Positions 1 through 9,279 of a DNA stretch of 44,396 bases are shown in pieces (the stretch's first letter is position 1; every line of letters begins with the position of its first letter). Location of the stretch: the NCBI RefSeq assembly GCF_000175575.2, contig NZ_CP005987.1:84684-129079 (forward strand), written 5' to 3'. The notes under the pieces were generated by a model. It saw only the letters and a program-made list of their open reading frames with translations, did no database searches and was not told the origin of the DNA. The translations under genes were made by a program, and so were the position numbers. This DNA comes from Acidithiobacillus caldus ATCC 51756. Lineage in GTDB: Bacteria > Pseudomonadota > Gammaproteobacteria > Acidithiobacillales > Acidithiobacillaceae.

Positions 1-252
1 GAAATGCCGGTTCATCCTTATGGGTGCAGGTTCTTGCCCAGGGCTGGCCTTGGACACCGTGCGAACCCACTGACAAATCTGAAACAAGCGATTCATCAGA
101 TCTTCAGGGTAGAGTCCCTAGAGCTTACACAATCTTGCCCATCTCGCTCCGGGGATTAACCGAAAGGTGCCAATCTACGGGGACTGGCGCCAAGGCATGA
201 GACACTCTACAAGCGCATACAGCGAATGGGCAGAGTAGAGACGTCCTAGCTA
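1..252. other. No recognised gene
   Basis: I recognise no coding region, RNA or repeat in this stretch. It ends with the TA dinucleotide (251-252) that forms the left half of the target duplication of the adjacent IS630 element. Before that insertion it was joined directly to the sequence beginning at 1362. Confidence 0.5.
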
Positions 253-1359
253 TTAACCAGGCCCTTAAATATCTAACATCGCGTAGCGTGCTGCGGGGTG
301 GTGGAAATAGCGCGCGACTTTCTCGGGCAGTTGGCGTAGCCCGTTCATGAAAGTGGTTGCCTTCTCCAGCAAGCTTTGGGTATCTGTGCTCATGGGGCCC
401 GTACGCAGAGCGGTTTTGAAATCGCGATTGAGATACCCGTCGGGGTTGGACTCTGGCGCATAGGGCGGCAGAAATACGAGCTCAATGCGGTCCTGTTTGT
501 CGGCCAGCCACGCGCTTACCACCTTGGCGTGATGTACCCGCAGGTTGTCCACTACCAGGAAGACCTTCTGCGGCGCGCCGGTGATCAGCTTTTCCAGAAA
601 GGCGATAAAACGCTCCGCATGGATGCTGCCCTCCACGATCTCGAAGGCGATCTCTCCGCGCGGGGAAATTGCCGAAATCATCGACAGGGTGGTCCAGCGT
701 GCCGGATGCTCAAGGATGGGGGTCTGCCCCTTGGGGGCATATCCCCGGACCCAGTGGGCATCCTCTTTGACGGCGGTTTCGTCGCCCCAGTGAATGACCG
801 CACCTTCCTGCAGGGCACGCGCCCGAAGCCTGGGGTACTCCACCTCCAGCCACTGCCGTACAGCTTCCGGGTTCTGTTCCAGCGCCCGTTTGACCGGACG
901 TTGGGGAGTAAACCCCCAGCGTTTGAGATATTTGCCCACCAATCGCACCTGCAAATCGATCCCGAAACGCTCCCGAATCAGTTGCCGGATGGCAGGCCGC
1001 GTCCAGAGCGCAAAAGGCATCTGCAACTGCCGTGGATCCTTTTGCACGATCTGGTCCCGAATCCAAGCCTCTGCCGCCAGAGTCAATTTACGGCAAGCCC
1101 CAACCGGCCGCCCCCGCGGGCGTTCCTCAAGGCTCTTGGTTCCTTCTCGTTTGGCTCGCGCCAACCAACCGCGAATCGTCGAGGGATGGGCACCAGACAC
1201 CTTGGCCAAGTCCTCTACTCGCATGCCCGACTGTTGGCGCAACCGCACCACCATCTGCCGCAGTATGTTGCGCCCATCCACCGTCAATTTACGCACATCT
1301 ACCCGTTCCATGACCCTCAGTATAGCAAACTACTATCGGATATTTAAGGGCCTGATTAA
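253..1359 (-). mobile_element. IS630-family insertion sequence, copy 1
   Basis: The 1107-bp element is bounded by near-perfect inverted repeats (TTAACCAGGCCCTTAAATAT on the left, TTAATCAGGCCCTTAAATAT on the right, read inward) and flanked by a TA duplication (251-252 and 1360-1361), as expected for the IS630/Tc1-mariner group. A second copy of identical length lies at 38867-39973 in the opposite orientation. This copy is inserted beside the 3' side of a degraded IS3-type orfA. Confidence 0.93.
265..1311 (-). CDS. IS630-family DDE transposase, catalytic Glu replaced by Gly
   Basis: This 348-residue transposase has an N-terminal helix-turn-helix region (about residues 20-60) that would bind the terminal repeats, and a C-terminal DDE RNase H-fold domain. 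Acidic residues D177 (in WGDET) and D255 (in VVDN) are present. The third position, in the PESNPDxYLNR motif, is Gly292 here (codon GGG at 436-438); the otherwise nearly identical second copy has Glu292 (GAG at 39788). Because this Glu coordinates metal in the family, the protein is probably inactive for cleavage, although it could still bind ends. Two other differences from copy 2 are H174 instead of Y and Q248 instead of R. The frame is otherwise intact, so the loss is recent. Confidence 0.92.
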   Translation of the reverse strand: MERVDVRKLTVDGRNILRQMVVRLRQQSGMRVEDLAKVSGAHPSTIRGWLARAKREGTKSLEERPRGRPVGACRKLTLAAEAWIRDQIVQKDPRQLQMPFALWTRPAIRQLIRERFGIDLQVRLVGKYLKRWGFTPQRPVKRALEQNPEAVRQWLEVEYPRLRARALQEGAVIHWGDETAVKEDAHWVRGYAPKGQTPILEHPARWTTLSMISAISPRGEIAFEIVEGSIHAERFIAFLEKLITGAPQKVFLVVDNLRVHHAKVVSAWLADKQDRIELVFLPPYAPESNPDGYLNRDFKTALRTGPMSTDTQSLLEKATTFMNGLRQLPEKVARYFHHPAARYAMLDI

Positions 1360-1382
1360 TAAGTTGAATTGCTGATTTGGTG

Positions 1383-1766
1383 TGCATCCTGTTCATTTTT
1401 CCGCGCTGACCGACAGGGTGATCGCCGAGCGGCACTCCCGACCATCTGCCTTCGGATATCCGGGCAGCGTTCGCGGATCCAGGAAGACAGGCTCCCAGGC
1501 CTTGGGTATCCCAGTGCTCTTCGCGTACTCGCCAGGCAACGGCCATGACCGAGATAGTAGTCAACGGCGGCCTGCTTCTGCGCCTCCGTATAAGGCGATC
1601 GCGATCGAACGTAACCCTTGGGGCAGTCCCGAGTTCACGCATACTCACGGTACCAAGCGTTGAGGGCGTTTTTGCTCGGATAGCCCAGGCAGAGGATGGT
1701 GGCCGCGCGCTTCCCGCACTCCACATACCACTCCACGGCACGAATATGTTCCTCGTAGGAATACAT
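1383..1766 (-). pseudogene. IS3-family (IS150-like) orfA remnant
   Basis: Reading the minus strand from an ATG at 1766 gives MYSYEEHIRAVEWYVECGK, then LGYPSKNALNAWYREYA and a stop near 1633. This is the helix-turn-helix start of an IS3/IS150-type OrfA. The similarity resumes in another frame with CPKGYVRSRSPYTEAQKQ and later LGYPRPGSLSSWIRE, the second HTH repeat of these proteins. The gene is therefore frameshifted, and its downstream partner (the DDE orfB) is absent. The IS630 copy lies just beyond its distal end. It is non-functional debris next to the kdp promoter. Recognition rests on recalled family sequence, not on a search. Confidence 0.7.
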
Positions 1767-1811
1767 GAACTACCTCGATGGTATCCAAGTTTTATCCGAA
1801 CCCCCATCTGA

Positions 1812-1966
1812 CCTAAATTTATGCATTTTTTACGCACTTTATATATTTTTTTTATAGACACTGGGTTCGCCGTTTGCAAAGCTCTTTCCCACGATCGGTC
1901 GTGGACCGCCCAGTTTGGGCGTCCATGGAGTCTGCTTTGATAGTGACAAGCACCCGGGGGGTTGTT
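1812..1966 (+). promoter_or_regulatory. AT-rich leader upstream of the kdp operon
   Basis: The stretch around 1810-1860 is strongly AT-rich (for example TATATATTTTTTTTATAG at 1840-1857) in otherwise GC-rich surroundings, directly before the first small kdp-operon ORF. It is the most likely place for the kdp promoter and a KdpE-type operator. I could not assign an exact -35/-10 pair or a KdpE box. Confidence 0.35.
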
Positions 1967-2059
1967 ATGGAGTACGTGTATTTACTGATTATATTAGGCT
2001 TTTTTCTAGTCTCCATAGGTTTGGTCGAAGGATTGGAACGGTTGAGGAAGATAAAATGA
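1967..2059 (+). CDS. Small one-helix membrane protein at the head of the kdp operon
   Basis: A 30-residue ORF starts with ATG at 1967 and begins MEYVYLLIILGFFLVSIG. It is one hydrophobic helix (about residues 4-20) followed by a basic tail (ERLRKIK). Its TGA stop overlaps the ATG of kdpF in an ATGA junction, so the two are translationally coupled. Comparable tiny ORFs precede kdpF in other bacterial kdp operons. I infer an accessory membrane peptide of the pump or its assembly; no function can be read from the sequence. It is too short for most gene finders, and the support comes from the coupling and hydrophobic pattern. Confidence 0.6.
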   Translation: MEYVYLLIILGFFLVSIGLVEGLERLRKIK

Positions 2060-2148
2060 GCCCGTTTATTTGGATCGGCCTCGGCCTGGGTGTTTTTCTC
2101 TTTGGTTACCTGTTGGTGTTTCTAATCTTCCCGGAGCGTTTTCTATGA
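2056..2148 (+). CDS. kdpF: KdpF, small stabilising subunit of the Kdp K+-ATPase
   Basis: The 30-residue peptide starts MSPFIWIGLGLGVFLFGYLL and ends FPERFL. It has one transmembrane helix and the GYLLVFLIFPERF-like C-terminal pattern of KdpF, which is about 29 residues long in E. coli. KdpF sits at the lipid-facing side of the KdpABC complex and stabilises it. The start overlaps the stop of the preceding ORF, and its own stop overlaps the first ATG of kdpA (ATGATG, 2145-2150). The order small ORF-kdpF-kdpA is typical. Identification is by position, length and hydrophobic pattern. Confidence 0.8.
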   Translation: MSPFIWIGLGLGVFLFGYLLVFLIFPERFL

Positions 2149-3905
2149 TGCCTAGCATCCTACTGACCTTAACCCTCTTGGTAGTAACGATAATACTCGC
2201 CATTCCCTTGGGACGATACATGTATCGCGTGTACCAAGGAGAAAACTTCTGGGCATCAAAGTTGCTCGCCCCAGTCGAAAGAGCCCTCTACCGCGTCTCT
2301 GGAATCTCTCCGGATCAGGAGATGGATTGGAAGCGCTACGCCATAACCTTGCTGGTATTTAGTTTGTTTGGCGGTTTATTCCTGTATGCCCTCCTCCTGG
2401 CACAACGATCACTGCCGCTCGATCCATTGCATTTCCGTGGAGTCCCTGCAGGATCAGCCTTTAACACAGCCGTGAGTTTTTTGACCAACACGAACTGGCA
2501 AGACTACTCAGGCGGTTCGACAATGAGTTACTTGTCCCAGATGCTCGGGCTTACCGTGCAGAATTTCCTCTCTGCGGCAGTTGGTATTACGTTTCTGCTA
2601 CCGCTAATTCGTGCATTTTCTCGACACAGCACCAGAGACGTAGGAAACTTTTGGGTCGATCTAACCCGCACGGTACTTTACGTTCTGCTGCCCTTGGCAA
2701 GCATCCTAGCCATTGCGCTGATGGAGCAGGGAGTCGTCCAAACTTTGGTGGCCGATGTATCCGTTCATCTTGTTGCTCCATTTTTATCTCACGGCAAAGA
2801 GATCGTCTCACAGACCCTGCATGTCGGACCGGTAGCTTCACAGGAGGCCATCATGATGTTGGGCAACAATGGTGGTGGTTTCTTCAATATGAACGATGCC
2901 CATCCGTTTGAGAACCCGACGGGGTTGACCAATCTCCTCGAAACAGGCGCAATGATTTTGATTCCGATCGCGCTGGTTTTTCTTTTTGGGCATATGGTTC
3001 AATCGAAACGTAACGCGTGGATCATACTGGTCGCCATGCTCGTAATCTTTGTGCCGCTGACCTTTATCAGTCAGCATTTCGAACTGGCTGGCAACCCTCT
3101 GTTAACCCAGATGGGAGTAAATCAGAGTAATACCGTAAACTTAGCTGGTGGTGGGAATCTGGAAGGAGTGGAAGATCGGATTGGTGCTGCTGCCTCGGCG
3201 CTCTTTGCAACGCTCGCGACTGCCACGTCCACAGGTGCAGCCAACTGCGCGTATGATTCTCTGATGCCCCTTAGCGGTGGGATCAATCTCTTCCTGATGC
3301 AAATGGGAGAGGTCGTATTTGGTGGGGTGGGATCTGGTCTTGCAAGCTTTCTGACCTTTATGATTTTCGCGGTATTCATCGGAGGTCTTATGGTCGGTCG
3401 CACCCCGGAGTTTCTTGGCAAAAAGATTGAATCCTATGAAATAAAAATGGCATCCCTGTCGATTCTGATCATGCCGCTTTTGGTGCTTATTGGTACCGCC
3501 ATCGCAGTTTCTACGCACGCGGGCCGGGCGGGAGTTTTTAATCCCGGACCTCATGGTTTCAGTGAGATTCTGTATGCGGTTACCAGCCCAGCAAACAATA
3601 ATGGTAGCGCCTTTGGAGGCTTGAGTAATGATACGCGCTTCTACAATATATTGACCGGAATGTGCATGCTCTTTGGTCGGTATTGGGTATACCTACCACT
3701 TCTGGCCATGGTTGGCTCATTGGTGGAGAAAAAGCGTGTCCCAGCGAGCGTTGGAACCTTGGCGACAGATACGCCTATTTTCATGGGATTGACAGTCGGG
3801 GTGATTCTCCTGGTGGGCGCATTGAATTTCTTTCCGGCACTGGCGCTGGGCCCAATTGCCGAACAATTAACTCCTGTTACCTCCGTATTGACACATCGAG
3901 GATAA
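2145..3905 (+). CDS. kdpA: KdpA, K+-translocating subunit of the Kdp P-type ATPase
   Basis: This 586-residue polytopic inner-membrane protein is full length for the family (about 560-590). I place the start at ATG 2145, overlapping the kdpF stop; reading further upstream in frame would invade kdpF. All four pore loops are recognisable: [11 protein letters not shown] (P1), GNNGGGFFN (P2), [13 protein letters not shown] (P3) and [11 protein letters not shown] (P4). The conserved glycines that form the selectivity filter are present. KdpA provides the K+-selective entry, and KdpB drives transport. The gene is followed after 4 bp by kdpB. Compare the divergent, frameshifted paralogue at 11638-13395. 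Confidence 0.97.
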   Translation: MMPSILLTLTLLVVTIILAIPLGRYMYRVYQGENFWASKLLAPVERALYRVSGISPDQEMDWKRYAITLLVFSLFGGLFLYALLLAQRSLPLDPLHFRGVPAGSAFNTAVSFLTNTNWQDYSGGSTMSYLSQMLGLTVQNFLSAAVGITFLLPLIRAFSRHSTRDVGNFWVDLTRTVLYVLLPLASILAIALMEQGVVQTLVADVSVHLVAPFLSHGKEIVSQTLHVGPVASQEAIMMLGNNGGGFFNMNDAHPFENPTGLTNLLETGAMILIPIALVFLFGHMVQSKRNAWIILVAMLVIFVPLTFISQHFELAGNPLLTQMGVNQSNTVNLAGGGNLEGVEDRIGAAASALFATLATATSTGAANCAYDSLMPLSGGINLFLMQMGEVVFGGVGSGLASFLTFMIFAVFIGGLMVGRTPEFLGKKIESYEIKMASLSILIMPLLVLIGTAIAVSTHAGRAGVFNPGPHGFSEILYAVTSPANNNGSAFGGLSNDTRFYNILTGMCMLFGRYWVYLPLLAMVGSLVEKKRVPASVGTLATDTPIFMGLTVGVILLVGALNFFPALALGPIAEQLTPVTSVLTHRG

Positions 3906-3909
3906 CGTT

Positions 3910-5970
3910 ATGTCGGATATGAATGTATCTTCTCCAATGATTTGGGGTACAATTGTCAAAGATTCTGCTCGCGACAGTTTTACTCTGCTCTCTCTCCGGC
4001 ATCAGCTCCGCAACCCGGTTATGGCCGTGGTATATTTGTCGTCCTGGCTGTTGCTGGTCATGCTCGTGTACGACCTGTTTAGGGGATCAAGCGAAACCGT
4101 TTTTGTCGGATTTATCGACTTGTGGCTTTGGCTGACGCTTCTCTTTGCGAATTTCGCGGAAGCCCTGGCAGAGCGCCAAGGGCAGGCTCAAGCGGCTAGT
4201 TTGCGGCAGAGTCGGCAGGAGATGGCCGCAAAGAAGTTGTCTCGGGCCGAACGTTCATCGGCCTACACGATTGTGCCGGGTGCAAGCCTTCGTGTGGGAG
4301 ACTTTGTACTGGTCGAGGCAGGAGATCTGGTGCCAACTGACGGCGACGCGGTTTTGGGGGTGGCTGCGGTCGATGAAAGCGCTATCACCGGAGAGAGCGC
4401 CCCTGTCATTCGGGAGAGTGGAGGTGATCGTAGCGCGGTTACCGGAGGTACGCGCGTGATTTCCGACTGGTTGGTGATTCGTGTTACCCAGGAAGCGGGT
4501 AACACCTTCCTCGACCGGATGATCGGCATGGTAGAGAGCGCCACGCGCCGGAAGACCCCAAACGAAATTGCCCTCAGTGTGTTGCTCGTTGTGCTTACCC
4601 TGGTCTTTCTGGTGGTCACCCTGACGCTCTACGCATTTTCCTGGTACAGCGTTCACTACGCCAGCCACGCGGGCCATGTGATCAGCCTCCCAATTCTCAT
4701 AGCTCTCCTGGTCTGCCTGATTCCAACAACCATCGGTGCGCTGTTGCCGGCCATTGGTATCGCTGGCATCGTCCGGCTCCTGAAGGCCAAGGTGGTCGCC
4801 ACGTCGGGACGCGCCATCGAGGCGGCCGGTGACGCGGACATTCTCCTTTTGGACAAAACGGGAACGATCACCCTGGGCAACCGGCAGGCAGATATATTTT
4901 ATCCGGTCGGTCGCGTAACCAGTGACGAGCTTGCCCTGGCGGCACGTCGGGCCTCATTGGCCGACAATACCCCGGAAGGCAAGAGCATTGTTGCGCTCGC
5001 GGAGAAAAACTTCCCCGATCGTAAGGAAGCCCTCCCCGAAGGCGCCACCTTCATTGCGTTTACGGCAGAGAGCCGCATGAGTGGTGTCAACTGGGACGGC
5101 GTGGCCCTGCGTAAGGGGGCACCGGACGCGATCAAAGCCTATGTCCTTGAGTCGGGTGGCGAGTGGCCCAAGGAACTGGACACGCTGGTCGATCAGGTTG
5201 CCGGTAGCGGTTCGACACCGCTCGTCGTTTGCGCCGACGCCCAAGTATTGGGAGTCGTCGAACTACGCGACATCATCAAATCCGGTATCCGGGAACGCTT
5301 TGCCGAACTGCGAGAAATGGGTATTCGCACAGTTATGGTTACCGGAGACAATCCGTTGACTGCCGCCGCCATAGCCGCGGAAGCCGGTGTGGACGACTAT
5401 CTTGCTGAAGCCAAACCGGAAACGAAGCTTGCGCGGATTCGCCAATATCAGCAAGAGGGTTATATGGTCGCGATGACCGGCGACGGGACCAACGATGCTC
5501 CTGCTCTTGCACAAGCGGACGTTGGCCTGTGCATGGCCAGTGGTACCCAGGCTGCTCGGGAGGCATCCAATATGGTGGATCTGGACTCCGATCCTACGAA
5601 GTTGCTGGACATCGTGCGCATCGGAAAGCAATTGCTGATGACCCGAGGAGCACTCACGACCTTTAGCATCGCCAACGACGTTGCAAAGTACTTCGCAATC
5701 ATCCCCGCTGCTTTTGTCGCCACGTACCCGCAACTCTCGGCGCTCAACATTATGGACCTGAATTCGCCAAGCGACGCCATTATGGCGGCGGTGATTTTCA
5801 ATGCGATCATTATTCCGTTCCTCATCCCCTTAGCACTGCGCGGAATTAAGTTCCGAGCCGAATCCGCAGAGCAAATCCTTCGCCGAAATGTCTGGATCTA
5901 TGGGCTAGGCGGCATCGTTGCCCCATTTGTCGGGATCAAGCTCATCGATATGCTGTTGGCCGTACTCTAG
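3910..5970 (+). CDS. kdpB: KdpB, catalytic P-type ATPase subunit of the K+ pump
   Basis: The 686-residue protein has the P-type ATPase hallmarks: the actuator-domain TGES motif in [11 protein letters not shown], the phosphorylation motif DKTGT with the aspartate at residue 315, and the hinge motif [10 protein letters not shown]. Hydrophobic segments flank these domains as in other KdpB proteins. It hydrolyses ATP and energises K+ uptake through KdpA under K+ limitation. The Ser of TGES is the site at which KdpB can be inhibited by phosphorylation in E. coli, and it is conserved here. The ATG lies 4 bp after kdpA; kdpC follows after 10 bp. Confidence 0.98.
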   Translation: MSDMNVSSPMIWGTIVKDSARDSFTLLSLRHQLRNPVMAVVYLSSWLLLVMLVYDLFRGSSETVFVGFIDLWLWLTLLFANFAEALAERQGQAQAASLRQSRQEMAAKKLSRAERSSAYTIVPGASLRVGDFVLVEAGDLVPTDGDAVLGVAAVDESAITGESAPVIRESGGDRSAVTGGTRVISDWLVIRVTQEAGNTFLDRMIGMVESATRRKTPNEIALSVLLVVLTLVFLVVTLTLYAFSWYSVHYASHAGHVISLPILIALLVCLIPTTIGALLPAIGIAGIVRLLKAKVVATSGRAIEAAGDADILLLDKTGTITLGNRQADIFYPVGRVTSDELALAARRASLADNTPEGKSIVALAEKNFPDRKEALPEGATFIAFTAESRMSGVNWDGVALRKGAPDAIKAYVLESGGEWPKELDTLVDQVAGSGSTPLVVCADAQVLGVVELRDIIKSGIRERFAELREMGIRTVMVTGDNPLTAAAIAAEAGVDDYLAEAKPETKLARIRQYQQEGYMVAMTGDGTNDAPALAQADVGLCMASGTQAAREASNMVDLDSDPTKLLDIVRIGKQLLMTRGALTTFSIANDVAKYFAIIPAAFVATYPQLSALNIMDLNSPSDAIMAAVIFNAIIIPFLIPLALRGIKFRAESAEQILRRNVWIYGLGGIVAPFVGIKLIDMLLAVL

Positions 5971-5980
5971 GAGAAGACAG

Positions 5981-6583
5981 ATGCTTAAAGAGATCAGAAC
6001 GGCGCTCGTGTTATTTTTGTTACTGGCGGTATTGACTGGGCTGGTCTACCCCTTGGTCATGACCGGCATTGGTCAACTGGCGTTTCCGTATCAAGCCAAC
6101 GGCTCTTTGATACGCGAGAATGGCAAAATCGTGGGGTCGGCGCTGATCGGCCAGTACTTTCGCGAACCCCAGTACTTCTGGAGTCGACCCTCAGCAACAT
6201 CACCCATGCCGTATAATGGGGCGGGTTCGAGCGCCTCCAACCTTGGCCCGAACAACCCTGTGCTGTTGCAGCACGTCAAGGCTCGGGTCGAGGCACTCAA
6301 GCGGGCCGACCCCGCAGAAAAAGGCCCGGTTCCGGTCGATCTGGTGACGTCTTCGGCGAGCGGACTCGACCCCGACATCAGTATTGCCGCGGCAAACTAC
6401 CAGATTTTGCGCATCGCCCACAGCGGAGGGATCAGCCCAGCCAGGTTGAAGGCACTCGTGCAGCGCTATACCACCTATCCGCTTTTGGGTTTTATCGGTG
6501 AACCGGTGGTTAATGCCGTACGCTTGAATCTTGCTTTGCACGCCATATATCAGCATATGAGCCGAGGCAGAGAGGGTAAGTAA
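5981..6583 (+). CDS. kdpC: KdpC, periplasm-facing subunit of the Kdp K+-ATPase
   Basis: The 200-residue protein has an N-terminal membrane anchor (TALVLFLLLAVLTGLVYPLV, about residues 6-25) and a soluble periplasmic domain. It contains the KdpC signatures GSALIGQYF, YFWSRPSAT, YNGAGSSASNLGP and DPDISIAAANYQ. I chose ATG 5981, preceded by AGGAGAAG at good spacing, over an upstream in-frame start that would overlap kdpB. KdpC stabilises KdpAB and raises its affinity. It is the last gene of the operon and is followed by a strong terminator. Confidence 0.97.
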   Translation: MLKEIRTALVLFLLLAVLTGLVYPLVMTGIGQLAFPYQANGSLIRENGKIVGSALIGQYFREPQYFWSRPSATSPMPYNGAGSSASNLGPNNPVLLQHVKARVEALKRADPAEKGPVPVDLVTSSASGLDPDISIAAANYQILRIAHSGGISPARLKALVQRYTTYPLLGFIGEPVVNAVRLNLALHAIYQHMSRGREGK

Positions 6584-6657
6584 TAGCTTGCCCAGGAAAC
6601 GGGTGCGATGTCCTCGGCGGGCAAACAAGCACGTAAAACGGGAATATGTCGTTAATA

Positions 6658-6679
6658 AAAAGGCGCCGAGAGGCGCCTT
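6658..6679 (+). terminator. Rho-independent terminator of the kdp operon
   Basis: The perfect hairpin AAAGGCGCC-gaga-GGCGCCTTT lies 75 bp after the kdpC stop and is followed by CTTTGTG. The A-rich left side would also allow weak termination on the other strand. Confidence 0.85.
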
Positions 6680-6685
6680 TCTTTG

Positions 6686-6828
6686 TGTTCAAATTTTACG
6701 CAAATTTTATGTATTATTTATTTTATTTTTACGATAAACCGTCTATCTTTTAGGGAGTACCTAAATGGTGGCGAACCTCACGCTACCAACGTGGGTATCC
6801 GTAGAGTTCTTCCAGAAGGAGTGGCAAC
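6686..6828 (+). promoter_or_regulatory. AT-rich promoter/leader of the outer-membrane barrel gene
   Basis: An AT-rich block (about 6686-6755) is followed by a more GC-rich leader up to the GTG start at 6829, whose ribosome site is AAGGAG at 6816-6821. The leader contains GGTGGCG...CGCTACC and CCAACGTGGG, which may fold. I tested it mentally against Mn and c-di-AMP riboswitch consensus and found no convincing match. Confidence 0.35.
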
Positions 6829-7998
6829 GTGACGATCCGTAACTCCCTGCGCAGGCAAATCCAGTACGCATGTGTCGCACTCTGCGTGCCCGTATCTGCC
6901 AGCGCTCTGACCCTTCCGAGCCCCTATATGGTCTCTGCAGGCCCCTTGGGCCAGATCGGCGTACAGGGGGTAGTCAGTGGTCTTGGGTTTTATCAGGATA
7001 ATCCCCAAGGGACTGTTGCCGGAACCCTGGCCAGCAAGCATGTCGGTGCCGATATCAGTAACGGTCTTGTCATCGTGCAGAAAAGCAGTGGCCTCGTCCA
7101 ATTCACCCTCGAGGCCGGGGCCTACAGCTTCCCGACCCTGGCATCCTGGTTCACCTCGGCGAGCCAAACCGTCAACGACTTTGGGGCCCTGCCAGTTGCC
7201 TACGTGACGCTTGCCCCGAGCAAGGCGTTCTCTGTGGAGATCGGTAAACTGCCCACCCTCATCGGTGCCGAGGACGGGTTTACCTTTCAGAACCTCAACA
7301 TCGAACGGGGACTGTTGTGGGATGTGGAACCCATCGTCAGTCGCGGTGTGCAGGCCAATTACAGCATGGGTCCGCTCAGCGCATCTTTGTCCTGGAACGA
7401 TGGCTATTACTCCAACCGCTACAACACGGTCAGCGGCGACCTGACCTGGACCATCGATGGCAGCAACAGTCTGGAGTTCTACGCGAGCGGGAACCTCGGC
7501 AAAGCCGGTGGCAGCACGACCAATACCTACGGTGCGGGGAATATCGCCGACGGGGCCGACGACAGCACGATCTACGGACTGATTTACACCTACAACCACG
7601 GTCCGCTGACGATAGAGCCCTACCTGCAGTACATGCGTACGCCGGCCCAGTTGGGGATTGGCCTTGACCACGGCTTTTCCAATTACGGAGGCGCCGTGCT
7701 CGCGAGCTACAGCTTTACTCCGACGTTCAGTCTGACTGGCCGGGTGGAGTACCTCGGGGTGTCGGGCCATCCAGGCTTGGGACAGGAGTCCTATGCCAGC
7801 GGCATTACCGACCTGCCCGAGGATTCCCACGCTTGGTCGGTGACCCTGACGCCCACCTATCAGGCCGGGGATTTCTTCCTGCGCGGGGAATTGTCCTATG
7901 TCACCGCGTCGTGTCCGACGGGCCTTGGTTTCTCAGGGGCTACGGGCCAGGGAACTACCCAGTTGCGGGGACTTATCGAGACGGGTTTTTTGTTTTGA
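6829..7998 (+). CDS. Outer-membrane beta-barrel protein (BBP2/OmpL-like porin)
   Basis: The 389-residue protein starts at GTG 6829 after a clear AAGGAG. It has an N-terminal signal peptide (basic RRQIQYACVALCVPVSASA, cleavage around residue 25). A series of amphipathic beta strands follows, with alternating aromatic residues and many Gly/Ser turns (NYSMGPLSASLSW, GLIYTYNHGPLTIEPYLQY). It ends in an aromatic residue (ETGFLF), the usual signal for outer-membrane insertion by the Bam machinery. LNIERGLLWDVEP and the repeated GPL hairpins fit the BBP2/OmpL-like barrel family. It probably passes small solutes or ions. Its place after kdpFABC suggests a role in ion or osmotic response, but that is inference. 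Confidence 0.8.
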   Translation: MTIRNSLRRQIQYACVALCVPVSASALTLPSPYMVSAGPLGQIGVQGVVSGLGFYQDNPQGTVAGTLASKHVGADISNGLVIVQKSSGLVQFTLEAGAYSFPTLASWFTSASQTVNDFGALPVAYVTLAPSKAFSVEIGKLPTLIGAEDGFTFQNLNIERGLLWDVEPIVSRGVQANYSMGPLSASLSWNDGYYSNRYNTVSGDLTWTIDGSNSLEFYASGNLGKAGGSTTNTYGAGNIADGADDSTIYGLIYTYNHGPLTIEPYLQYMRTPAQLGIGLDHGFSNYGGAVLASYSFTPTFSLTGRVEYLGVSGHPGLGQESYASGITDLPEDSHAWSVTLTPTYQAGDFFLRGELSYVTASCPTGLGFSGATGQGTTQLRGLIETGFLF

Positions 7999-8084
7999 AC
8001 GACAGTTGATGGTGGAGGCTTCGTTGGGAGTTTGCGAAGCCGTATGGCGCTCGCCCACAGTGGGTATGCCGAATGAGGGTAGCT

Positions 8085-8294
8085 ATGGAACCGCTTAAGA
8101 TGCAGATAAAGAAGGCCGAATGGCAAGGATATCGCTGGGCGCTGGATCACCCACAGGCCAATCCCGATGCCATAGAAGCCGCCTGTTACACCCTATATTC
8201 CGAAAACCGTGCTGGTGTTCTGCTCTATGCCTTCGAGCGCGGCTGTGCTTTGGCGCAAGCCGGTGTCCAGCCGGAAGCCCCCGAGCCTGTGTAG
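8085..8294 (+). CDS. Small conserved protein, paralogue of the protein at 9280
   Basis: The 69-residue ORF starts at ATG 8085 after GAGGG; an upstream in-frame ATG at 8073 lacks a ribosome site. It is soluble and mildly amphipathic and begins MEPLKMQIKKAEWQGYRWA. Its core resembles the C-terminal part of the 100-residue protein at 9280-9582: QGYRWALDHPQANP against DGQRWARQHPQADL, and LLYAFERGCALA against FYAFLKGYHAA. I do not recognise the family. It lies 45 bp before the glutamate 5-kinase gene and is probably cotranscribed with it. Confidence 0.6.
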   Translation: MEPLKMQIKKAEWQGYRWALDHPQANPDAIEAACYTLYSENRAGVLLYAFERGCALAQAGVQPEAPEPV

Positions 8295-8339
8295 AGATTA
8301 TCCGACGAGTATACGTGAACCGTCTCAGAGGAGTCCGTC

Positions 8340-9242
8340 ATGTTGAGAAGTGCAAAGGTTGAACTACGGCAAAATCCGTCCACGAGGCACGTCACGTGTC
8401 TGGGTCATCGCTGGGTCATCAAAGTGGGAAGCAGCGTGCTCACTCGGGATGACGGCCAACCGGATCGTGTGGCTATTCGCGGCCTGGTCTTTCAGATAGC
8501 GGCGCTGCGCGAGCAGGGTGTGGAGATAGTGCTGGTGAGCTCGGGCTCCGTCAGCGTCGGCCAAGGCCACTTGCGCGAGCGTGCCGGCGATCCTGGCACC
8601 GATGCGGTGGTACGGCGAGTCGCGGCAAGTTTGGGGCAGGCAGCGCTGATGCGGGTCTTCCAGGAAAGCTTCGAGGCCTGCGAAACGTTTTGTGGACAAC
8701 TGCTGCTGACGAGCGCGGATCTTTCCGGTCGGCACGCCCAGCGCCGTCTGCGCCGTTCCCTCGGCACGCTCCTGACCATGGGTGCTGTGCCGATCGTCAA
8801 CGAGAACGATGCTACGACACATGCCGGTAACGGCATTGGCAACAACGATCTGCTCGCTGCCCACGTCGCCCGAGCCTGGCGCGCGGACTTATTGGTTTTA
8901 CTCACCGACCAGGGGGGCCTGTACACCGCTGATCCACGCCGAGACGCCCTGGCGCGTTTGGTAGAGGTCTGCCATGGCAATGATCCCAGGATACTGGCGA
9001 TGGCTGGCGGCGACACGGGAGTGCACGGAACGGGCGGTATGGCCACCAAGATTCAGGCGGCTATCCTCGCCGGTGGCCGTGGTATTCCCACGCGCATCGC
9101 CGCTGGACGACAGAGTCACGTATTGTTACGCATTCGCCGGGGAGAAAGAGTGGGCACCTGGGTTCTGCCGCCCGCGACCTGGAGCCTGGGTCAGCGCTTG
9201 GGGCTGCCGGCCCTCCCGCAACCGGCTTACCAATGGGCGTGA
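8340..9242 (+). CDS. proB: Glutamate 5-kinase-like protein (ProB kinase domain, no PUA domain)
   Basis: This 300-residue amino-acid kinase has VIKVGSSVLT (phosphate-binding loop), LVSSGSVSVG, the substrate loop NENDATTHAGNGIGNND, LLTDQGGLYTADPR and GTGGMATKIQAA. This set identifies glutamate 5-kinase, which makes gamma-glutamyl phosphate, the first step of proline synthesis. Bacterial ProB is usually about 370 residues with a C-terminal PUA domain; here the C-terminus after about residue 265 is short and unrelated, so the PUA domain is missing. No proA or proC is adjacent. The start ATG 8340 follows AGAGGAGT. Close to a K+ pump, it may supply proline as an osmolyte; it could also be a second, stress-specific copy. 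Confidence 0.82.
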   Translation: MLRSAKVELRQNPSTRHVTCLGHRWVIKVGSSVLTRDDGQPDRVAIRGLVFQIAALREQGVEIVLVSSGSVSVGQGHLRERAGDPGTDAVVRRVAASLGQAALMRVFQESFEACETFCGQLLLTSADLSGRHAQRRLRRSLGTLLTMGAVPIVNENDATTHAGNGIGNNDLLAAHVARAWRADLLVLLTDQGGLYTADPRRDALARLVEVCHGNDPRILAMAGGDTGVHGTGGMATKIQAAILAGGRGIPTRIAAGRQSHVLLRIRRGERVGTWVLPPATWSLGQRLGLPALPQPAYQWA

Positions 9243-9279
9243 ACCGGAAACGCCGCCGCTTGCCCCAAGGAAAGTTATC

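Noticed and set aside
376-1375. Plus-strand open frames across IS630 copy 1
   Set aside because: They are antisense to the transposase gene and recur mirrored in copy 2; no coding evidence.
6686-6828. Riboswitch in the leader of the outer-membrane barrel gene
   Set aside because: The leader has pairable segments, but I could not match it to Mn, c-di-AMP, c-di-GMP or cobalamin riboswitch consensus.
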